64,000 nt of DNA, taken from Kineococcus mangrovi. Its GTDB lineage: Bacteria > Actinomycetota > Actinomycetes > Actinomycetales > Kineococcaceae. This document shows positions 34,220 to 46,560 of this stretch, in pieces. Below the pieces are notes generated by a model, which worked only from the letters and a program-made list of their open reading frames with translations, did no database searches and was not told where the DNA came from. Each line of letters begins with the position of its first letter. The first letter of the stretch is position 1. A program made the translations under genes and the position numbers. The stretch covers positions 271,503 to 335,502 of the forward strand of contig NZ_JBGGTQ010000006.1 of the NCBI RefSeq assembly GCF_041320705.1, written 5' to 3'.

Positions 34220-34334
34220 TCCGGTCTAGCAGCAACCGTGCAGGTTCGTGCGCGCCGGCGACACCTGTCCGCAACACCCGCACACGGCGCTGTCGAGGGC
34301 ACCGGTGGCGGCGGGCCCGAGCTCGTGACGCCCG

Positions 34335-34907
34335 TCAGCGAGGCGCCGGCCCGGCGACCAACCTCAGGGCGCTCTCGTAGCCGCCGGCGAGGTCGATGCG
34401 GGTGACGGCCTCCACCGCACGCCGGGTGGTCGCGGTCTCCCACTGCGCAGCGGTGGTGACCTCCAGCAGCTCCACCCAGTGCTCGCCCACCTCCCGCACG
34501 ACGCCGACGAAGCAGACGTCGGGGTCTCGCCGTTCCGGGTGCAGCGCGACGATCTCCTCACTGCCGACCAGACTGGTCAACAGCCCGCGACGGGAGTCCA
34601 GGTCGAGGTGGACCGGGACGGGCGGCAGGGGCCACTGATCGCGCCGTCGGAGGGCTTCGGTGGTGAAGCGGGCGTTGGCGCGGGGTTCGACGACGCTGAC
34701 GTCGCGCAGCCGCACCGCGCTCCAACCGGTCGGCCAGACGTCGGTGGAGACGCAGGCCAGGACCAGCCAGCGTCGACCGAGGGCGACGACGTAGCCCTCG
34801 AGCCACTCCACCTCCTCCTCGCCCACGGCGCGGTGGACCCGGACCAGCACGGAGTCGGCCCGGGCCGCGGCCAGCAGCTCGGTCGTGCGGCGCGGGGCAG
34901 GAGACAC
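34335..34907 (-). CDS. Hypothetical protein of an actinobacterial family
   Basis: A 190-residue protein from GTG 34907. The readable core is RRTTELLAAARADSVLVRV, EEEVEWLEGYVVALGRRWLVLACVS in pieces, GWSAVRLRDVSVVE and FVGVVREVGEHWVELLEV. The alternating beta pattern and the GYVVxxGxxWLxLAxVS wording recur in uncharacterised proteins; I cannot name a function. No signal peptide or helix-turn-helix is seen. It is divergent from the small gene at 35011. Confidence 0.6.
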   Translation of the reverse strand: MSPAPRRTTELLAAARADSVLVRVHRAVGEEEVEWLEGYVVALGRRWLVLACVSTDVWPTGWSAVRLRDVSVVEPRANARFTTEALRRRDQWPLPPVPVHLDLDSRRGLLTSLVGSEEIVALHPERRDPDVCFVGVVREVGEHWVELLEVTTAAQWETATTRRAVEAVTRIDLAGGYESALRLVAGPAPR

Positions 34908-35010
34908 CTCGACAACCTCGCAGACCGACGCAGGAGCGAGCCACCGACTTCCCGCACGTCCCGCGCGGTGCGCGGGCACCCACCCCGCCGAGCAGTGCCA
35001 GGCTGGGAGG

Positions 35011-35391
35011 GTGAGCGGCGCTGCCTCTGCACCACCCACCGAGCCCGGCCGGAGCGCGTCCGCAGCGCACCTGCGGACCCAGGCCCGGGCGCACTGGGTC
35101 AACGCGATCGTCCTGCTCCCCTGCACCCGCCCCTTCCTGCGCCTGGACGGCGCTCAGGAACACCCCCTGGCGTGGGGCCGGACGGCGTCGTTCCCGCTGG
35201 CGGCCGGAACCCACCTGGTCGAGACCTTCGTCCGCTACCGCGGAACGCCCTGGCCCACCGGGACCGGTCGCCTGCACCTCGACGTCGGCGGAGGTGAGGA
35301 CGTCGACGTCCTGGCCCGCAACGGGCCGCTGAACCACCAACCCCTGCAACCACGGCTCGCGTCGCGACGACCTCCGGTGCCACCGTCCTGA
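35011..35391 (+). CDS. Hypothetical protein
   Basis: A 126-residue protein from GTG 35011, preceded by GGGAGG and by a CAGGCT hexamer six bases upstream. A polar leader is followed by WVNAIVLLPCTRPFLRLDG, LAAGTHLVETFVRYRGTP and a final VLARNGPLNHQPLQPRL. The predicted pattern is a small beta sandwich. The last phrase recurs in uncharacterised actinobacterial proteins; no function is known to me. Confidence 0.6.
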   Translation: MSGAASAPPTEPGRSASAAHLRTQARAHWVNAIVLLPCTRPFLRLDGAQEHPLAWGRTASFPLAAGTHLVETFVRYRGTPWPTGTGRLHLDVGGGEDVDVLARNGPLNHQPLQPRLASRRPPVPPS

Positions 35392-35473
35392 CGGTCGTGG
35401 CACCGCGCCGGCAGCGCCGTCGTGGTCGTGCCCGGACCCCGGGGCGGTGTCCGGCGCGGGGCAGGATGGCGCG

Positions 35474-36127
35474 GTGACCCGTCGAGCCTCCCGCGCCGTC
35501 CACGCCGTGCTGGCGCTGGTGGTGCTCGCCGCCCTGTGCACCCAGGTGGTCCTCCTCCTGGGCGGGGGCGCCGACGCGAACTCCGGTGCGGCGGAGGCGG
35601 TGCCCGTCGTGACCCGGTTCGTCCGCTTCCTCAGCTACTTCACCGTGCAGAGCAACCTCCTCGTCCTCGTCGGGGCCGTGTCGCTGGTCCTGGACCCGGT
35701 GCGCGACGGCCGGCTCTGGCGGGTCGTGCGCCTCGACGCGCTCCTGGGCATCGCGGTCACGGGTCTCGTCTTCGGGGCCGTCCTCGCCCCCTACGTCCAC
35801 CCGACGGGTGCGGCGTGGTGGGTCAACGCCGGGTTCCACTACGTCTCGCCCGTGCTGGCGGTCCTGAGCTGGGTCCTGTTCGGGCCGCGGCCCCGGGTCG
35901 ACGGCCGGACGTTCGGGTGGGCCTTCGTCTGGCCGGTCGCGTGGACGGTCTGCACGCTCGTCCGGGGTGCCGTCGTCGGCTGGTACCCGTACCCGTTCCT
36001 CGACGTGGACGAGCTCGGGTACGCGGTCGTCCTGCGGAACGTGGGGTTCGTCGTCCTGCTCTCCGTGGCGCTGCTGAGCCTGTTCCGCCTGCTCGACCGC
36101 CGGCTGCGCCCGCTGCCCCGCCGCTGA
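35474..36127 (+). CDS. Pr6Pr-family membrane protein
   Basis: A 217-residue integral membrane protein with six predicted helices. Family features are RFLSYFTVQSNLLVLV near residue 55, WWVNAGFHYVSPVLAVLSW near 115, the WAFVWPVAWTVCTLVRG block and GWYPYPFLDVDELGY near 170. The family is widespread in Actinobacteria and uncharacterised. GTG 35474 lies six bases after CAGGAT at 35462-35467, which fixes the start well. Confidence 0.85.
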   Translation: MTRRASRAVHAVLALVVLAALCTQVVLLLGGGADANSGAAEAVPVVTRFVRFLSYFTVQSNLLVLVGAVSLVLDPVRDGRLWRVVRLDALLGIAVTGLVFGAVLAPYVHPTGAAWWVNAGFHYVSPVLAVLSWVLFGPRPRVDGRTFGWAFVWPVAWTVCTLVRGAVVGWYPYPFLDVDELGYAVVLRNVGFVVLLSVALLSLFRLLDRRLRPLPRR

Positions 36128-36159
36128 CGGCACGGGCGCGTGCCCGCGGGAGGGCCCCC

Positions 36160-36210
36160 TTGACCCCCGCGGTGTCGGCGACCTACTGTGCAGCCAACTG
36201 ATATACCAGT
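36160..36210 (+). promoter_or_regulatory. Promoter and GntR-like operator of the glyA-sox-purU operon
   Basis: TTGACC at 36160-36165, an 18-base spacer and TACTGT at 36184-36189 form a good sigma-70-type promoter. ACTGATATACCAGT at 36197-36210 is a palindrome with one mismatched pair, placed over the expected transcription start. The TGGTATA core resembles FadR/VanR-type GntR operators. No GntR gene adjoins the operon. Confidence 0.65.
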
Positions 36211-36238
36211 CAGCGCAGTCGCAGTCCTGGAGGTTGGC

Positions 36239-37585
36239 GTGACCCTGCAGCTCGAACAGCCCGTGGCCCCGGCCGGCGACCCGGTCCTGTCCGGACGCCT
36301 CGCCGACCTCGACCCCGAGGTCGCGGCCGCCGTCGACGCCGAACTGCACCGGCAGCAGTCCACCCTGGAGATGATCGCCAGCGAGAACTTCGCGCCGCTG
36401 GCGGTCATGGAGGCCCAGGGTTCGGTCCTCACCAACAAGTACGCCGAGGGCTACCCCGGGCGCCGCTACTACGGCGGTTGCGAGAACGTCGACGTCATCG
36501 AGCAGCTCGCGATCGACCGGCTCAAGGCCCTGTTCGGCGCGGAGTACGCCAACGTCCAGCCGCACTCCGGCGCCCAGGCCAACGCCGCCGTCATGGCGGC
36601 GCTGCTGACCCCGGGGGACCGGATCCTCGGGCTCGACCTCGCCCACGGCGGCCACCTCACGCACGGCATGAAGCTGAACTTCTCCGGCAAGCTCTACGAC
36701 GTCGCCGCCTACCACGTCCGCGAGGACGACCACCGCGTCGACCTGGACGAGGTCGCCCGGCTCGCCCGCGAGCACCGCCCGAAGCTGATCGTCGCCGGCT
36801 GGTCGGCCTACCCGCGCCACCTGGACTTCGCGCGCTTCCGCGAGATCGCCGACGAGGTTGGCGCCTACCTCATGGTCGACATGGCGCACTTCGCCGGTCT
36901 CGTCGCCGCCGGGTTGCACCCCTCGCCGGTCCCGCACGCCCACGTCGTCACCTCGACCACCCACAAGACCCTCGGGGGTCCCCGCGGCGGCGTCATCCTC
37001 GCGACGGCGGAGCTGGGCAAGAAGTTCAACTCCTCCGTCTTCCCCGGCCAGCAGGGCGGACCGCTCGAGCACGTCATCGCCGCCAAGGCCGTCGCGTTCA
37101 AGCTCGCCGCCGAACCCGCCTTCGCCGACCGGCAGCGCCGCACGCTGGCCGGGGCGAGGATCCTCGCCGACCGCCTCACAGCCCCGGACTCGCGCGAAGC
37201 CGGGATCGCGGTCGTCAGCGGCGGCACCGACGTCCACCTCGTCCTCGTGGACCTGCGCGACTCCTCCCTGGACGGCAAGCAGGCCGAGGACCGGCTGCAC
37301 GACATCGGCATCACCGTCAACCGCAACGCCGTCCCCTTCGACCCGCGGCCGCCGATGGTGAGCTCCGGCGTCCGCATCGGCACCCCCGCCCTCGCCGCCC
37401 GCGGTTTCGACGAGGACGACTTCGCCGAGGTCGCCGACGTCATCGCCACAGCGCTGCGCCCCGAGACCGGGACCCACGCCCTGACCGAGCTGAGCCACCG
37501 CGTCGCGGCGCTCGCCGCCCGGCACCCGCTCTACCCGACCCTGTCCGGCGCCCCGTCCGACCCTGCCCAGGAGGTGTCCCGGTGA
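36239..37585 (+). CDS. glyA: Serine hydroxymethyltransferase
   Basis: A 448-residue PLP enzyme. Hallmarks are [21 protein letters not shown] near residue 42, [20 protein letters not shown] in parts near 65, and the lysine that binds PLP in [15 protein letters not shown] near 245. It interconverts glycine plus methylene-tetrahydrofolate with serine. As the first gene of the sarcosine operon it would use both glycine and the C1 units made downstream. GTG 36239 has TGGAGG six bases upstream. A housekeeping copy probably exists elsewhere. Confidence 0.95.
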   Translation: MTLQLEQPVAPAGDPVLSGRLADLDPEVAAAVDAELHRQQSTLEMIASENFAPLAVMEAQGSVLTNKYAEGYPGRRYYGGCENVDVIEQLAIDRLKALFGAEYANVQPHSGAQANAAVMAALLTPGDRILGLDLAHGGHLTHGMKLNFSGKLYDVAAYHVREDDHRVDLDEVARLAREHRPKLIVAGWSAYPRHLDFARFREIADEVGAYLMVDMAHFAGLVAAGLHPSPVPHAHVVTSTTHKTLGGPRGGVILATAELGKKFNSSVFPGQQGGPLEHVIAAKAVAFKLAAEPAFADRQRRTLAGARILADRLTAPDSREAGIAVVSGGTDVHLVLVDLRDSSLDGKQAEDRLHDIGITVNRNAVPFDPRPPMVSSGVRIGTPALAARGFDEDDFAEVADVIATALRPETGTHALTELSHRVAALAARHPLYPTLSGAPSDPAQEVSR

Positions 37586-38883
37586 CCACCGTCGACGCGT
37601 TCTCGACCGACCCCGACGACGCGGTGCCGCACACCCCGGCACCGGAGACGAAGTCCCCCCGGACCCCGGGGGCCGACCTGCCCGAGCACCCCGACTTCCT
37701 GTGGCGCTCCCCGGAACCGAAGAAGTCCTACGACGTCGTCATCGTCGGCGGCGGCGGGCACGGCCTGGCCACGGCGCACTACCTGGCGCAGAACCACGGC
37801 ATCACGAACGTCGCGGTGCTGGAGAAGGGCTGGCTCGCCGGCGGCAACATGGCCCGCAACACCACGCTCATCCGCTCGAACTACCTGTGGGACGAGTCGG
37901 CGGGGATCTACGAGCACTCCCTGAAGCTGTGGGAGGGGCTGGAGGAGGACCTCGGCTACCCGATCCTCTTCAGCCAGCGCGGCGTCCTCAACCTCGCGCA
38001 CACGCTGCAGGACGTGCGCGACTCGGTCCGCCGGGTCGAGGCGAACCGGCTCAACGGGATCGACGCGGAGTGGGTCGAACCGGACGAGGTCCGCAAGATC
38101 TGCCCGATCGTCAACACCTCCACCGACATCCGCTACCCCGTCCTGGGGGCGACGTACCAGCCGCGCGCCGGCATCGCCAAGCACGACTACGTGGCCTGGG
38201 GTTTCGCCCGCCGCGCCTCTGAGGCCGGTGTCGACCTCATCCAGGACTGCGAGGTCACCGACTTCATCCGCGAGGGCAACCGCGTCGTCGGGGTCCGCAC
38301 CACCAAGGGCGACATCGCCTGCGGCCAGGTCGCCCTGGCCTCGGCCGGTTCCACGTCGGTGCTCACCGACAAGCTCGGGCTGCGCGTGCCGATCCAGTCC
38401 CACCCGCTGCAGGCGCTGGTGTCGGAACTGCTCGAACCCGTCCACCCGACGATCGTCATGTCGAACGCCGTGCACGTGTACGTCTCGCAGGCGCACAAGG
38501 GCGAACTCGTCATGGGGGCCGGGGTCGACTCCTACAACGGGTACGGCCAGCGCGGTGCGTTCCACATCATCGAGCGGCAGATGGCGGCGGCCGTCGAGCT
38601 GTTCCCCGTCTTCGCCCGCGCGCACCTGCTGCGCACCTGGGGCGGCATCGTGGACGTCACCCCGGACGCCTCGCCCATCGTCTCCAAGACGCCGTACGAC
38701 AACGTCTACCTGAACTGCGGGTGGGGGACGGGCGGGTTCAAGGCGACCCCGGGCGTCGGTTGGACGTTCGCCCACACCATCGCCCACGACGAACCGCACC
38801 AGTACAACGCCCCGTTCACCCTGGACAGGTTCGTGACGGGCCGGCTGGTCGACGAGCACGGCGCCGCCGCCGTGGCGCACTGA
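37582..38883 (+). CDS. soxB: Sarcosine oxidase subunit beta
   Basis: A 433-residue flavoprotein of the DAO/heterotetrameric sarcosine oxidase group. FAD motif [18 protein letters not shown] is near residue 53; the [22 protein letters not shown] region is the beta-subunit signature; the C-terminal [15 protein letters not shown] closes the FAD site. It oxidises sarcosine to glycine, passing the methylene to folate on the alpha subunit and making H2O2. GTG 37582 overlaps the glyA stop by four bases. Confidence 0.94.
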   Translation: MTTVDAFSTDPDDAVPHTPAPETKSPRTPGADLPEHPDFLWRSPEPKKSYDVVIVGGGGHGLATAHYLAQNHGITNVAVLEKGWLAGGNMARNTTLIRSNYLWDESAGIYEHSLKLWEGLEEDLGYPILFSQRGVLNLAHTLQDVRDSVRRVEANRLNGIDAEWVEPDEVRKICPIVNTSTDIRYPVLGATYQPRAGIAKHDYVAWGFARRASEAGVDLIQDCEVTDFIREGNRVVGVRTTKGDIACGQVALASAGSTSVLTDKLGLRVPIQSHPLQALVSELLEPVHPTIVMSNAVHVYVSQAHKGELVMGAGVDSYNGYGQRGAFHIIERQMAAAVELFPVFARAHLLRTWGGIVDVTPDASPIVSKTPYDNVYLNCGWGTGGFKATPGVGWTFAHTIAHDEPHQYNAPFTLDRFVTGRLVDEHGAAAVAH

Positions 38884-38896
38884 GAGGGGTGCAGAG

Positions 38897-39175
38897 GTGC
38901 AGTTGATCGAGTGCCCGTGGTGCGGGCCGCGCGAGGAGATCGAGTTCCACTACGGCGGTCAGGCGCACGTCGCCTACCCGCAGGACCCCGCGGCGCTGGA
39001 CGACCGCGAGTGGGCCGAGTACCTGTTCTTCCGCGACAACCCCAAGGGCCTGTTCCGTGAGCGCTGGTCGCACGCGGCCGGGTGCCGGCGGTGGTTCAAC
39101 GCCGAACGGGACACCGTCACCTACCAGTTCACGACGGTCTACGCACCGCAGGAGAAGGGAACGGTGACCCCGTGA
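38897..39175 (+). CDS. soxD: Sarcosine oxidase subunit delta
   Basis: A 92-residue subunit. It contains the metal-binding LIECPWCGPREEIEFHYGG motif near the N-terminus, plus AAGCRRWFNAERDTVTYQF, which supply the three cysteines and histidines for the structural zinc of SoxD. It holds the tetramer together and has no catalytic role. GAGAGGGGTGCAGAGG precedes GTG 38897. The stop overlaps the soxA start. Confidence 0.93.
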   Translation: MQLIECPWCGPREEIEFHYGGQAHVAYPQDPAALDDREWAEYLFFRDNPKGLFRERWSHAAGCRRWFNAERDTVTYQFTTVYAPQEKGTVTP

Positions 39176-42051
39176 GCACCGACACCACGCCCACGCCGCA
39201 CGCCCCGTTCCGCACCGCCGACGGCGGCCGCGTCGACCGCAGCCGGGTGCTGGAGTTCCGCGTCGGCGGCGAGACGCTGACGGCGCACCCCGGTGACACC
39301 GTCGCCTCCGCGCTGCTCGCCCACGGCCGGCACCAGGTGGGGACGAGCATCAAGCTCGGCCGCCCCCGCGGCATCGGTGCCGCCTGGGCCGAGGACCCGG
39401 GCGGGCTGCTGCAGGTCGAGGAACCCTTCCCCGAGCCGATGCTGCTCGCCACGACCGTCGAGGTGTTCGACGGTCTCGCGGTCGAGGGCATCCCCGGGCA
39501 GGGCCGGCTGGCCGAGGTCGCCGACACCGCCCGCTACGACACCCGTCACCTGCACGTCGACGTCCTCGTCATCGGCGCCGGCCCCGCCGGCCTGCAGGCC
39601 GCGCTCACCGCCGCCCGGTCGGGCGCGCGCGTCGCCCTCGTCGACGAGCAGTCCGAGGCCGGTGGCTCCCTGCTGGGGACGACCGACGTCCTCGACGGCG
39701 CCCCCGCCACCGCGTGGGTGGCCCGGGCGACCGCGGAACTGGCCGGCCACGCCGACGTCACCCACCTGCAGCGCACCACGGCGTTCGGCGTCTACGACGA
39801 CGGGTTCGTCCTCGCCGTGGAACGGCGCACCGACCACCTCGGGGCGCAGGCCCCGCAGCACCTGTCCCGCCAGCGCGTGCACCGCATCCGCGCCGAGCAC
39901 GTCGTCGTCGCCACCGGCTCGCACGAGCGTCCCGTCGTCTTCACCGACAACGACCGGCCCGGCACGATGCTCGCCGGGGCGGCCCGCACGTTCCTGCACC
40001 GCTACGGGGTCCTGCCGGGTTCGCGCGCCGTCGTCTTCACGACGAACGACTCCGCCTACGCCGCCGCCGTCGACCTCGCCGACGCGGGTGTCGAGGTCGC
40101 GGCCGTCGTCGACGTCCGCCAGGAGGTCCCGGCGCAGTGGGCCGCCGAGCTCACCGCGCGCTCGATCCCGTCGCGTTCGGGCGCCGTGGTGACCGGCACC
40201 CGCGGGGAGGGCCGCGTCAGCGCCGCCGTCGTCGCCCGCCGCGACGGGACGGACCCGGTCGAGGTCGAGTGCGACCTGCTGCTCGTCAGCGGTGGCTGGA
40301 ACCCCGCCGTGCACCTGTTCAGCCAGGCCCGCGGGCGCCTGCGGTTCGACGCGGGCCTGGGGGCGTTCCTGCCCGCCGAGCGCCTGGCGGGTCTGACGGT
40401 GGTGGGCGCGGCGAGCGGGGAGTTCACCCTCGCCGGCGCGATCTCGCAGGCCCGGCAGGAGACGCAGACCGTGCTGGACGAGCTCGACCTCGAACCGGCC
40501 GACGAGGACGAGATCCCCGTCGCGGCCGACGCGTTCGCGGCCGAACCGCCCGCGCTGCTGTGGTTCGTCCCCGACCCCGACGGTGACGCCAGCCGTCAGT
40601 TCGTCGACGTCCAGCGCGACGCCACCGTCGCCGACATCGAACGCGCCGTCGGGGCCGGCCTGCGCTCGCCCGAGCACGTCAAGCGGTACACGACGATCGG
40701 CACCGCGCACGACCAGGGCAAGACGTCCGGCATCGTCGCGACCGGCATCCTCGGGCAGCTGCTGGGTCGCGGCCCGGAGGCCGTGGGCACCACGACGTTC
40801 CGCCCGCCGTACACGCCGGTCTCCTTCGCGACCCTCGCCGGCCGCGACCGCGGGCAGCTGTTCGACCCCGTCCGCACCACCGTCCTGCACGACTGGCACG
40901 TCCTGCACGGCGCGGTGTTCGAGGACGTGGGGCAGTGGAAGCGCCCGCGCTACTACCCGCTCGCGGGTGAGGACATGGAGGCCGCCGTCCTGCGCGAGTG
41001 CGCCGCCGCCCGCACCGGGGTCGGCATCCTCGACGGGTCCACGCTCGGGAAGATCGACGTGCAGGGCCCGGACGCGGGGGAGTTCCTCGACCGGCTCTAC
41101 ACGAACCTCATGAGCTCGCTCAAGGTCGGCAAGGTCCGCTACGGCGTCATGTGCGGGGCCGACGGGATGGTCCTGGACGACGGGACCGTCCTGCGGGTCG
41201 CCGAGGACCGGTTCCTCGTCATGACCACCACCGGTGGGGCCGCGAAGGTCCTGGACTGGATGGAGGAGTGGCTGCAGACGGAGTGGCCCGACCTGCGGGT
41301 CCACCTCGCCTCCGTCACCGAGCAGTGGGCGGCGTTCCCCGTCGTCGGCCCCCGGTCGCGCGACGTCATCGGCGAGGTGTTCGGGATCGACGCCTCCGCC
41401 GAGGCGTTCGAGTTCATGACGTGGCGCGACGTCGAGCTCGACGGGGTCCCCGTCCGGCTGGCCCGCATCAGCTTCTCCGGCGAGCTCGCCTGGGAGGTCC
41501 ACGTCAGCGGCTGGTACGCCCCGGCCGTCTGGGAACGGCTCGTCGCCGCGGGGGAACGGTTCGCCATCACCCCCTACGGGACCGAGACGATGCACGTCCT
41601 GCGGGCCGAGAAGGGGTACCCGATCATCGGCCAGGACACCGACGGGACGGTGACGCCGCAGGACCTCGGGATGTCGTGGGTGGTCTCGAAGAAGAAGCCG
41701 GACTTCGTCGGCAAGCGGTCCTTCGCCCGCGCCGAGAACCAGCGCGCGGACCGCAAGCAGCTCGTGGGCCTGCTCCCGGTGGACCGGGACACGGTCCTGC
41801 CGGAGGGTTCGCAGATCATCGCGCTGCAGGAGGGCGGGGAACTCCCGCCCCCGCCCGTCCCCATGCTCGGGCACGTCACGTCGAGCTACCGCAGCTCGTT
41901 CCTGGAACGCCCGTTCGCGCTGGCCCTGCTCAAGGGGGGCGCGTCCCGGCACGGTGAGACCCTGCACGTGCCCGTCGGGAACCGCCTGGTGGCCGTCGAG
42001 GTCACCGGTCCCGTCCTCGTCGACCCGGAAGGAGCCCGCCGCGATGGCTGA
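39172..42051 (+). CDS. soxA: Sarcosine oxidase subunit alpha
   Basis: A 959-residue subunit. The N-terminal ferredoxin-like domain (FRVGGETLTAHPGDTVASAL) lacks iron-sulfur cysteines, as in known alpha subunits. A Rossmann domain follows with VLVIGAGPAGLQAALTAARSG near residue 130 and VVVATGSHERP near 245. The C-terminal 400 residues are a GcvT/aminomethyltransferase domain that binds tetrahydrofolate (DWHVLHGAVFEDVGQWKRP, FSGELAWEVHV). It binds NAD and channels the methyl carbon to methylene-tetrahydrofolate. GTG 39172 overlaps soxD. Confidence 0.95.
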   Translation: MSTDTTPTPHAPFRTADGGRVDRSRVLEFRVGGETLTAHPGDTVASALLAHGRHQVGTSIKLGRPRGIGAAWAEDPGGLLQVEEPFPEPMLLATTVEVFDGLAVEGIPGQGRLAEVADTARYDTRHLHVDVLVIGAGPAGLQAALTAARSGARVALVDEQSEAGGSLLGTTDVLDGAPATAWVARATAELAGHADVTHLQRTTAFGVYDDGFVLAVERRTDHLGAQAPQHLSRQRVHRIRAEHVVVATGSHERPVVFTDNDRPGTMLAGAARTFLHRYGVLPGSRAVVFTTNDSAYAAAVDLADAGVEVAAVVDVRQEVPAQWAAELTARSIPSRSGAVVTGTRGEGRVSAAVVARRDGTDPVEVECDLLLVSGGWNPAVHLFSQARGRLRFDAGLGAFLPAERLAGLTVVGAASGEFTLAGAISQARQETQTVLDELDLEPADEDEIPVAADAFAAEPPALLWFVPDPDGDASRQFVDVQRDATVADIERAVGAGLRSPEHVKRYTTIGTAHDQGKTSGIVATGILGQLLGRGPEAVGTTTFRPPYTPVSFATLAGRDRGQLFDPVRTTVLHDWHVLHGAVFEDVGQWKRPRYYPLAGEDMEAAVLRECAAARTGVGILDGSTLGKIDVQGPDAGEFLDRLYTNLMSSLKVGKVRYGVMCGADGMVLDDGTVLRVAEDRFLVMTTTGGAAKVLDWMEEWLQTEWPDLRVHLASVTEQWAAFPVVGPRSRDVIGEVFGIDASAEAFEFMTWRDVELDGVPVRLARISFSGELAWEVHVSGWYAPAVWERLVAAGERFAITPYGTETMHVLRAEKGYPIIGQDTDGTVTPQDLGMSWVVSKKKPDFVGKRSFARAENQRADRKQLVGLLPVDRDTVLPEGSQIIALQEGGELPPPPVPMLGHVTSSYRSSFLERPFALALLKGGASRHGETLHVPVGNRLVAVEVTGPVLVDPEGARRDG

Positions 42052-42625
42052 GCTCACGCGCACCCACCCGCTCGCCGACCCGGAGCAGCTGACCACCCTC
42101 ACCGCCGGCCACGTCGAGGCCCGGCCGTTCGTCGCGATGGCCGTCGTCCGCGCCGCGGCCGGCAGCGAGGCGGCCCGGGTCGCCGCGGAGCTCCTCGGCG
42201 TCGACCTGCCGACGCGGCCCAACACGTGGGCCCGGACGGCCGGGGGCAAGGTCGTCTGGCTCGGCCCGGACGAGTGGCTCGTCCTGGACGAGACCTCGAC
42301 CCCGTGGGACCTGGAGGACGCGCTGCGGTCCCGCCTCGCGCCCGTCGAGGGTGCGGCCACCGACGTGTCCACCCAGCGGCTCGCCCTGCGGCTGCACGGC
42401 CCGCACGCGCAGGAACTGCTGCGGTCGGGGACGTCCGTCGACGTCGACCCCCGGGTGTTCCCGGCCGGGTCCAGCGCGCAGACGAACCTGGCCCAGGCCG
42501 GGGTCGTGCTCCTCGCCCTCGGGAACGACGGCGACGACTTCGAGGTGCTCGTCCGCACCTCCTTCGCCGGGTACCTCGCGGCCTGGCTGGCCGACGCGGC
42601 CCTGGAGTTCCGGACCGGGGACTGA
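42044..42625 (+). CDS. soxG: Sarcosine oxidase subunit gamma
   Basis: A 193-residue subunit with the GcvT-like fold of SoxG. Readable blocks are TRPNTWARTAGGKVVWLGPDEWLVLDE in pieces, VSTQRLALRLHGPHAQELL and LVRTSFAGYLAAWLADA. It is non-catalytic and completes the heterotetramer. ATG 42044 overlaps the end of soxA by eight bases and GGAAGGAG precedes it. Confidence 0.92.
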   Translation: MAELTRTHPLADPEQLTTLTAGHVEARPFVAMAVVRAAAGSEAARVAAELLGVDLPTRPNTWARTAGGKVVWLGPDEWLVLDETSTPWDLEDALRSRLAPVEGAATDVSTQRLALRLHGPHAQELLRSGTSVDVDPRVFPAGSSAQTNLAQAGVVLLALGNDGDDFEVLVRTSFAGYLAAWLADAALEFRTGD

Positions 42626-45172
<2,547 letters not shown>

Positions 45173-45177
45173 CGCCG

Positions 45178-46551
45178 GTGACCATCAGCGTCTTCGACCT
45201 GTTCAAGGTCGGCATCGGCCCGTCGAGCTCCCACACCGTGGGGCCGATGAGGGCGGCGTTCCTGTTCGTCGAACGGCTGCGCGCCGAGGGGACCCTCGCT
45301 CGCGTCGCCGGGGTGCGCTGCGAGCTGTTCGGGTCCCTCGGGGCGACCGGGCACGGTCACGGCAGCGTCGGGGCCGTCGTGCTGGGCCTGGCCGGGGAAC
45401 AACCGCACCTCGTCGACCCGGTCGCCGCCGGCCCCGTCGTGGAGGCGGCCCGGACGACCGGCCGGCTGCGGCTGGGCGGCGCGCACGAGGTCGCGTTCTC
45501 GACGGACGACGACGTCGTCCTGCACCGCCGCAAGCGACTGCCGTTCCACAGCAACGGGATGCTGTTCACCGCCCGGGACGGGACCGGGGCGGAGGTGGCG
45601 CGCCGGGAGTTCTACTCGGTGGGCGGGGGTTTCGTCCTCGACGAGGACGAGGCGGGCAACCCCGTCCTGGTGCCGGACACGACACCCGTCCCGTACCCGT
45701 TCACCACCGGTGACGAGTTGCTGGCCATCACCGAGCGGACGGGGCTGCGGATCAGCGACGTCGTCCTGGCCAACGAACTGTCGTGGCGGACCGAGGAGGA
45801 GGTGCGCAGCGGGTTGCTGCACATCTGGTCCGTCATGCAGGAGTGCGTCGCGCACGGCATCAAGACGACCGGCACGCTCCCGGGCGGGCTGAAGGTGCGC
45901 CGCCGCGCCGCGGCTCTGAAGGAGCGCCTCGAGAACGAGGCCGACGAACGGGACCCGCTGCGCGCCATGGAGTGGGTCACGCTGTTCGCCCTCGCGGTCA
46001 ACGAGGAGAACGCCGCCGGGGGCCGGGTCGTCACCGCTCCGACGAACGGGGCGGCGGGCATCGTGCCCGCGGTCCTGCACTACGGGGAGATGTTCCTCGA
46101 CGGGTTCGACGACGACGCCGTCGTCCGGTTCCTGCTCACGGCCGCGGCCATCGGCACCCTCTTCAAAGAGAACGCCTCGATCTCGGGCGCGGAGGTGGGG
46201 TGCCAGGGCGAGGTCGGGTCCGCGTGCTCCATGGCGGCCGCCGGGCTCGCCGAGGTGATTGGCGGCACCCCGCAGCAGGTGGAGAACGCCGCCGAGATCG
46301 GCATCGAGCACAACCTGGGCCTGACCTGCGACCCCGTCGGCGGGCTCGTGCAGATCCCCTGCATCGAGCGCAACGCCGTGGGGTCGGTCAAGGCCATCAC
46401 CGCCGCCCGGATGGCCGTGCGCGGCGACGGCCGGCACCACGTCACCCTCGACAAGGCCATCAAGACCATGCGGGAGACGGGCGCGGACATGAAGGACAAG
46501 TACAAGGAGACCGCCCGCGGCGGTCTCGCCCTGAACATCGTCGAGTGCTGA
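45178..46551 (+). CDS. sdaA: L-serine ammonia-lyase, iron-sulfur type
   Basis: A 457-residue single-chain enzyme with beta and alpha domains. The start [20 protein letters not shown] is diagnostic. The [4Fe-4S] cysteines lie in [38 protein letters not shown] and the C-terminal NIVEC. It converts serine to pyruvate and ammonia, draining the serine made by GlyA. GTG 45178 is five bases after the previous stop, which implies coupling. Confidence 0.95.
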   Translation: MTISVFDLFKVGIGPSSSHTVGPMRAAFLFVERLRAEGTLARVAGVRCELFGSLGATGHGHGSVGAVVLGLAGEQPHLVDPVAAGPVVEAARTTGRLRLGGAHEVAFSTDDDVVLHRRKRLPFHSNGMLFTARDGTGAEVARREFYSVGGGFVLDEDEAGNPVLVPDTTPVPYPFTTGDELLAITERTGLRISDVVLANELSWRTEEEVRSGLLHIWSVMQECVAHGIKTTGTLPGGLKVRRRAAALKERLENEADERDPLRAMEWVTLFALAVNEENAAGGRVVTAPTNGAAGIVPAVLHYGEMFLDGFDDDAVVRFLLTAAAIGTLFKENASISGAEVGCQGEVGSACSMAAAGLAEVIGGTPQQVENAAEIGIEHNLGLTCDPVGGLVQIPCIERNAVGSVKAITAARMAVRGDGRHHVTLDKAIKTMRETGADMKDKYKETARGGLALNIVEC

Positions 46552-46560
46552 GGAGCAGCC

